A stretch of DNA of 13,066 nucleotides. Source: Echinostoma caproni. Lineage: Eukaryota; Platyhelminthes; Trematoda; Plagiorchiida; Echinostomatidae. The stretch lies in NCBI GenBank assembly GCA_900618425.1, contig UZAN01040305.1:3361-16426 (forward strand). Direction: 5' to 3'. This document shows, piece after piece, positions 8,205-13,066 of the stretch (position 1 is its first letter; every line of letters begins with the position of its first letter). The notes beneath the pieces are model-generated. The model was not told the DNA's origin and did not search any database. It was given only the letters and a program-made list of their open reading frames with translations. The translations under genes and the position numbers were made by a program.

Positions 8205-8924
8205 TGGGTTTTTCAATTTAAGATGTCCGAGTGTCAATTTAAGATGTCATGTTGTTATGTGATTAGTACGATAGTGTGATTGCCCCATCGTTTCGCATTG
8301 TCCTGTACTTATTGTGATGACCTTGTTTTCACGTACAGTCCATCCGTGTGGTGAAGGCACGTATGCTGTGCAGTCGAAGTTCACTGGGCCTGCTAAAGAC
8401 TAGCGGCTGTAAACAAGGTGTCGTTTCTCGCTCGGGTTAGCTGGGCAAGCACCAAATCCCTTGTTGCGGCGTGACAATCCGGCCGATCGATAAACGAACC
8501 CGATCGATCGTGTAATCTTCAGACCGGCATAGGCGGCTGATAAGCACTGATTTTGATGCTGCTTAAGTGTCGGTAGGGAATCACCATAGGAGAAACAGTT
8601 TTGGAACGATGCGCCATGTGTGAAGTTCGAAATGGAAAAAGTTTAGGCGCTGACGACACGGGTCAATGTTTGACTTGTCTAAGATACATGTACTGTCTAG
8701 TAGAACCGTTTATTCCCGAAAACTGAAAAGGATCGAAGAGATAAAGTATTCCTACTGTTGCTCTTCCGAAGATCGAAGAAAACTATCTTCGCCGTGTTTT
8801 GCTATGTAAGCAGCAGGATGGAAAGCATAATGAACAGCTTTTATCGAAATAAATATGCATTTTTCCATAATTGATTCTGTGACATCCTAAATTGATATTC
8901 GGACATCTTAAGTTGAAAAAGGTA
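8205..8924. mobile_element. Non-autonomous DNA transposon (MITE-like), copy 2
   Basis: The left end (from 8205) carries GTTTTTCAATTTAAGATGTCCGAG and a second TTTAAGATGTC 21 bp on, then TGTTGTTATGTG, like the left arm of copy 1. The right end (about 8878-8924) is inverted: GACATCCTAAATTGATATTC, then GGACATCTTAA and GTTGAAAAAGGTA. Both ends sit next to TA (8203-8204, 8925-8926). The element is about 720 bp with arms of about 50 bp. Its interior (about 8270-8875) is unlike the interior of copy 1, is richer in GC near 8380-8520, has CGATCGAT palindromes near 8484-8512, and holds no recognised coding sequence. Pairing of these two ends as one element is inferred from orientation and spacing. Confidence 0.65.
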
Positions 8925-8930
8925 TAGTCA

Positions 8931-10195
8931 ATCCTAATTGGGTTCCGTGTATTGTGAACCTAAAAGCAATGCTTGTGTCAAAATCCGAAGATATTTAATT
9001 CTTACTTGTGACCAACTTTTTTTATTCTCGGTGGATTCAGTCGTCTGCATGTCCCTTTTCAGAACGTTTTTCTGTCGCGTTAGAGTCGTGGTCTTATAAT
9101 TGGCTGTTCGCAAGTGTCTATGTCAAGGTTTTTTGTTGCTACTGAAGCAGCAAAGAAACGCTTCCGCTGGGGCTCTTTCTCTATCTTTGCATGCCTGCAG
9201 GGTGTTTGATCTATTTGGAGCATTATGTGGGAGCATAACTTTGGGCGCTCAACGCTGAAGCGGGGAACTTGTTTTGCACAGATCACACGCCTAAGTCAAT
9301 CTGACGTTTTCAAAGGAAGCAGGCTTTTCTCATATTCACTGGGCACTTCATATCGTTGCTGGTGCTAGGATGTGGAATGTTCCTTGTTCCCCCACTGTGA
9401 TTATTCCTCTAGCTAGATACACGTCCAACTAATGTACTTGTACAAAAAGTAATTTGTCTATGTTTTGTAACAATACATACCTTTTAAATTTCACACTACT
9501 ACTGTCGGATTCGAGGGTCCCGAAGAACTCTCGTGAGTGAATGGGGGAAATCCCTAGTGAACTGCTGGTTTTCATCATCGTTGGGTTCGCCCCGTCAGCT
9601 GTTCATCACATACTGATGTGTAATAAAAAAATCTGTTTTATACAAGGATAGGTCTCGGTTGTTTTAGTAACTACCTTGTTAATTAGCACAACCATTTCTG
9701 GTTCGAAGATTTCACATCTCACAAAGTCCTCTCGTTTATAGTTTTTTTTTTCGGTGTTCAGTAGCAAAATGCAGTGATAGTTCAGTTTTGCGTCACATCC
9801 GCAGTACTATTTTGTTAATTATTTTATTGTTACTCGAACTTCCATTGTAAGTTTTTCATTTGGTTTATGTCATTTCGGCTACAGGTTTTTTGTTTGAAAT
9901 TCGTGTTTCACTTTCGTGCCTGTAGTTACCTTCATACGTGCTGGCAGATACCGTTCGATTGCCGACTTGGGGGTTGCCCATTTTTATTAATCGTAATTAT
10001 TTTCTACGGAATGCAATATATCGTATCGCATTAGATAGCCGTAAGATAATCTCTCCGATGTTTTACTCTGCATCATCGTGTACCTCAAACGAATGACCTT
10101 TTGTTTTTGTCGGTTGAGTATTATTTTTTAGCTGTTGAATTGATAACGATTAGTTTGATGCGAATAGTTTTGCAGACTTGCGTTATATTTCTCGA
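8931..10195. other. Intergenic stretch without recognised genes
   Basis: I see no supportable gene. The sequence is AT-rich with T-runs (for example 9746-9755). A minus-strand open frame at 9080-9286 has no known motif. A long decayed repeat here would not be visible to me without comparison to other copies. Confidence 0.4.
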
Positions 10196-10381
10196 CTAGT
10201 ATATGACCAATTGGCTTTTTTGGAAAGTTCTTTCCAATCCGCAGTTTTTTTCGTGTTTCCGAAGTAGTGCGAAATTGTATCCTTCAACGGTTACACGTAT
10301 TGCCCAACTCAGTAAGTAGTTTCTGACCCCTTTTACGCCGTACTCATCGTGAAAGTCAGCGACCAGAGCGAGATCATTCAT
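10196..10381 (-). pseudogene. Possible LINE reverse-transcriptase fragment (tentative)
   Basis: The minus-strand frame reads MNDLALVADFHDEYGVKGV, then LLSWAIRVTVEGYNFA. This resembles the fluke LINE pattern around the YADD box (L-x-DLEYADDIALL, then a helix ending in G-x-x-FAPSKCK). ADF would replace ADD and FALLRKHEK would replace FAPSKCK. The spacing between the two blocks is about right, but the identity is low. It could be a chance frame. Confidence 0.2.
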
Positions 10382-10774
10382 TCAATTCATTGTGTGGAGG
10401 AGGATGTGAAAGTGTCAACTGTTGGAGGAATTTACTTTGTGGGATTACGGTCTGTGGCGTACGAACCACACCGACCCACACACTTTCCTGGTCGTGGTAG
10501 TGGTCACCGGCTCGATTGGGCATCTAGGTGTTTTGGGCACCTTGGACGTTTGACCCCGTCCAAAGGCTGTATGATCCGGTAAACTGGTCAGCGTCATCGT
10601 CATTGTGCAATGAAATTCAGTAAGGCGAGCTTCGTTGATCACTACCCAATTCAATATACAGAAAGTAAGTACGATTGCGTAAGGGAGATGGGGGATGAAC
10701 CTATTTTGAAGTGAAAGGTAAATAAAGTGGACCTAAAGTCAGTTGTGTCCACACATCTGTCGGAACATTTTGAC
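10382..10774. other. Spacer, relatively GC-rich, no recognised gene
   Basis: A patch at about 10455-10560 is GC-richer than its surroundings (cacaccgacccacacacttt and following). It keeps long frames on both strands but has no protein motif that I recognise. If the LINE fragment at 10775-10900 is intact at its 3' side, part of this stretch is its 3' untranslated region on the minus strand. An AATAAA on the plus strand lies near 10722. Confidence 0.3.
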
Positions 10775-10900
10775 TTAATCAGAATGACAGCAAGAACATC
10801 ATTGCTGTCGGTTCGCTGCCATGTCCTTCAGGGTCTCCAACCAGCCAGTTGCAGTCTTATGAACCCAAACCTGGGGTGTGGGAGATACCCATTTTTTATG
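10775..10900 (-). pseudogene. LINE 3' coding end (RTE-like), minus-strand fragment
   Basis: The minus strand reads GWLETLKDMAANRQQ, then stop (TGA at 10801-10799), CSCCHSD and a TAA at 10777-10775. This matches the closing residues of fluke endonuclease/reverse-transcriptase LINEs (WLETLSDMAQNRSQWRSC). The TGA stands where those proteins have Trp, so a single G-to-A change is likely. Just upstream, in another frame, PGLGS is the counterpart of LPGWGPRD. Sequence further upstream (10901-11010) does not resemble the protein, so the copy is strongly truncated at its 5' side, as is common for LINEs. It points left, away from the plus-strand LINE end at 11292. Confidence 0.65.
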
Positions 10901-11291
10901 GTTCTGAGGTGAATATTACGCATCAGAAGACTCGGATAATGGAGAGGATCTAGTTTAAGAAAGACACAGATTGAACATGGATTGAGATATCTGAGCAGCG
11001 GCCCACGTGTCACTAACTATCCGATTGGATGAAGTGGGGGGGGGGCATCACTGTTTTGATTATCTTGCGTTAGAGCTTGATTGTCGGGTACTGGTAGGGG
11101 GTTTAACCACTAAGCAGAGAATCATTCGGATTGTCAACCCAAGCCTTTGGTTCCAACAAGAACCCAACTGCAAGCGAACGGGTAAAGCGCAACAAAGGAT
11201 TAGGAAAGGAAACTGGAATCGGTTTTAACTGTATCTTTTGACCTTTTAGGCGTGATAAAATCTTGTAGCTTGATAAAGCCCTCCTGCGTAG
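10901..11291. other. Spacer between two LINE 3' ends, with a G10 tract
   Basis: I do not recognise coding sequence here. It contains a run of ten G (11036-11045) inside a 73-codon plus-strand frame without known motifs (11007-11228). It may include decayed upstream parts of either LINE. Confidence 0.35.
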
Positions 11292-11812
11292 CGCCGTCGC
11301 GACATCCGGCTTTCCTTGAAGGGTTTAGTGTATGCTGCAGCAGTTTGGCCAGTTCTACTGTGAAGCAGAAATCTGGCCATTAAGAAAACAGGATAAAGAT
11401 AAACTGTCGGTGTTTGAACACCGCTGTGTACGCAGCATTGCACGAATCTGGAGAGGCAACCGGACGAGCAATACTGAGGTCAGGTGAAAAGTTTTAGGCA
11501 ACCGCGGTTGCCCATTGGAGCAAGTGGTCGGACTCCATAGATTACGCTGGTTGGGGCATGTGTTATGCTTGTCACCAAATTGGTTGCCACGGCGAGCAAT
11601 AGTTGCCGAGGCAGGTAGTGAGTGGAAAAAGGTGGTGGTCAAGCTACAACCTGACATGAGGGTATGGAAACCCTAATCAGGAGTCTCGGTCACCTAGGTT
11701 CCGTTAGGCTCTCGGGATGGTCGTAACCGAGGTTTAGAGACACTGAGTGATATGCCTGAGCGTCGTTAGACAATGGCGTTCGTGCATCCTTTCAATTTCT
11801 GTGCAACATTAG
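11292..11812 (+). pseudogene. LINE reverse transcriptase C-terminal region (RTE-like), decayed
   Basis: The plus strand carries the C-terminal third of a fluke-type endonuclease/reverse transcriptase. RRRDIRLSLKGLVYAAAV and WPVLL come first (11292-11360). After a small deletion, the frame from 11359 reads CEAEIWPLR, LSVFEHRCVRSIARIW, EVR, KVLG, RLRWLGHVL, WLPRRAIVAEAGSEWKK and GLETLSDMPERR. A last frame reads QWRSC, then TAG at 11810-11812. Stops interrupt at 11485 (TGA where the family has Arg, so CGA to TGA), 11674, 11695 and 11767. Two frame changes flank the main block. In intact elements this region follows the polymerase palm/thumb and ends the protein. The upstream polymerase core is absent, consistent with 5' truncation. 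Confidence 0.85.
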
Positions 11813-11957
11813 TCCACTGGACGTTTTTCTCTTCCATCTTACATGCAACCTTCCTGTTTTCCTCCTATTGTTCACCGAAATGAGCAGCCAAAAGACAGCA
11901 ACCAAAAGCGTCACACGGAAATGAATGCCTAAAGGTTGTTTAAACTGAACTGAACTG
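11813..11957 (+). mobile_element. 3' UTR and (AACTG)3 tail of the RTE-like element
   Basis: After the last stop of the LINE frame, about 130 nt of A- and C-containing leader end in three tandem AACTG units at 11943-11957. RTE-clade elements often end in short tandem repeats instead of poly(A), so this is the likely 3' end of the inserted copy. Confidence 0.65.
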
Positions 11958-13066
11958 CGTAGCTCGTTGGGTTAGCGAGGTGGGTAAGCCATCTTACCGT
12001 CTCAAGGTGCAGTTTCTTGATGGATCCATCGATCTGATTATGTGATGTGTAAGCTCGTCACCGGTCGTTCTCGCGTGCGTCTGATCAGATGTCCTATCCT
12101 AACAGCTTAAAGCGACTTAAAGCGACAAATCTCTACTTTGTGACACGCGAGCAATATACGGTCAACTTATCTTCTCAATTATTTTTGAATCCTCTGGTCA
12201 CCGAATGCTTTTGTGTTTGACCTATAATATCTACATTCCCTGGCCTACTTTTGTGATGAGGATTTCTTTTGTAGCAAACTTCAGTGAACCGCGAAAAATG
12301 TTGGGTTTTAAAATTATTCCGTCTGTTTCCGCTACTGTGCCTGTTAGGTAAGACAGAGATGATCAGTGGTAGTATGATTTGGACGATCACATTTGAATCG
12401 CTTTTCTCGATTTACACCACCATGGTGCACTCTGAGACGTTTTAACTGTATTCCGACCGAATTGGAAATTTCGATACCAAGAGAAGAAAAGTGACTGTTC
12501 GAGACAATAAACTAGGGACCAAGAAGGCTCACCGTGACCCGGATTCTCAACTACTCTAGCATTTTTGAGAAGTATGAAACACGGAGGTACTGCACACTAT
12601 GTGATTATACTCATGCTTTTAGAGTTTTTCACTGGATAATTTGTAATCAATACCCAGTTTTCAATTCTTGTGCTTCCATACGTACCACAAGATGGTTATC
12701 GATATTGAACAGAAAATTATCGATGTATATTAGTGAGTTTGCTATTGGATTAAAATTTAAACTTTGCGCGCAAATTTCGACCGAGAGACTCACTTCTTTC
12801 ACCCCACGTGCGCCGGCATGAACTCAGGCTCTCTGTCAAATCAGCAAAATCAAACGTGATTGTAACTCGGGAGCTAGTTTAGATCTCCTCCCGCACACAT
12901 ACACTCAGAACTTTTTAAACAAAAAGAAATGTGAAGAATAATTTCATTCGGGTCTGAAATGATCGATCATTTTGGAGCAGTTGGTCATCGTACACTATGA
13001 GGCGGTAGGAGGAGTGTTTCAAGCGGATCAATGCATTTTGAATCAATGATATGTTCTACTTTGATA
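11958..13066. other. Flanking DNA after the LINE tail, no recognised gene
   Basis: The first bases (gtagctcgttgggttagcg, 11959-11977) loosely resemble a Pol III A box, but no good B box follows. A plus-strand frame at 12534-12821 (95 codons) and a minus-strand frame at 12175-12390 show no known features. I see nothing else that I can support up to the end of the window. Confidence 0.35.
12106..12126 (+). repeat. Short tandem duplication, 10-bp unit CTTAAAGCGA
   Basis: CTTAAAGCGA occurs twice head to tail, followed by C starting a third unit. Function is unknown and it is probably replication slippage. Confidence 0.8.

Noticed and set aside
8440..8520. A tRNA-like start (gctcgggttagctgggcaag) inside MITE copy 2
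   Set aside because: I could not draw a cloverleaf, and no B box lies at the right distance.
12534..12821. A 95-codon plus-strand frame near the window end
   Set aside because: No motif, splice signal or composition change supports coding.
12780..12835. A possible short minus-strand exon between TTTGACAG and GAA/GTGAGT
   Set aside because: Only one frame is open over about 43 bp and there is no partner exon; splice-like strings of this kind occur by chance.

Overview
The window looks like a gene-poor, repeat-rich stretch of a flatworm nuclear genome. I infer a trematode such as a liver or lung fluke. The reasons are a spliced exon pair, a Penelope-like element, CR1-like and RTE-like LINE fragments of the type common in flukes, a Tc1-like DNA transposon, and no bacterial-type gene packing. 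The taxon is an inference and was not confirmed by any search.

Layout. 1-206 (minus): the end of an AP endonuclease domain from a CR1-like LINE, joined almost directly to 221-1601 (minus), a decayed Penelope-like reverse transcriptase. About 2034-3625 (plus): the last two coding exons of a host gene, with a 956-nt intron (2509-3464) whose GT/AG sites and phase match exactly and whose second exon ends in a stop. A probable 3' UTR follows, with AATAAA at 4444. 4689-~5915: a Tc1-like transposon fossil with a broken minus-strand transposase. 5941-6539: a 599-bp non-autonomous DNA element with inverted arms of 159-174 bp. 6755-7209 (minus): the 5' end of a LINE protein (start of the endonuclease). 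8205-8924: a second non-autonomous element sharing only its ends with the first. 10775-10900 (minus) and 11292-11957 (plus): two LINE 3' ends pointing away from each other, the second ending in an (AACTG)3 tail.

Apart from the two exons, every recognisable coding sequence is a dead mobile-element fragment, so the window has no working operon or pathway. The PLE and CR1 pieces lie upstream of the host exons, probably inside an upstream intron, antisense to the gene. The rest is downstream intergenic repeat. The most interesting items are the host gene's last exons (unidentified, with a PDZ-ligand-like C terminus), the pair of related short DNA elements with 21-bp subterminal repeats and unrelated interiors, and the PLE/LINE junction.
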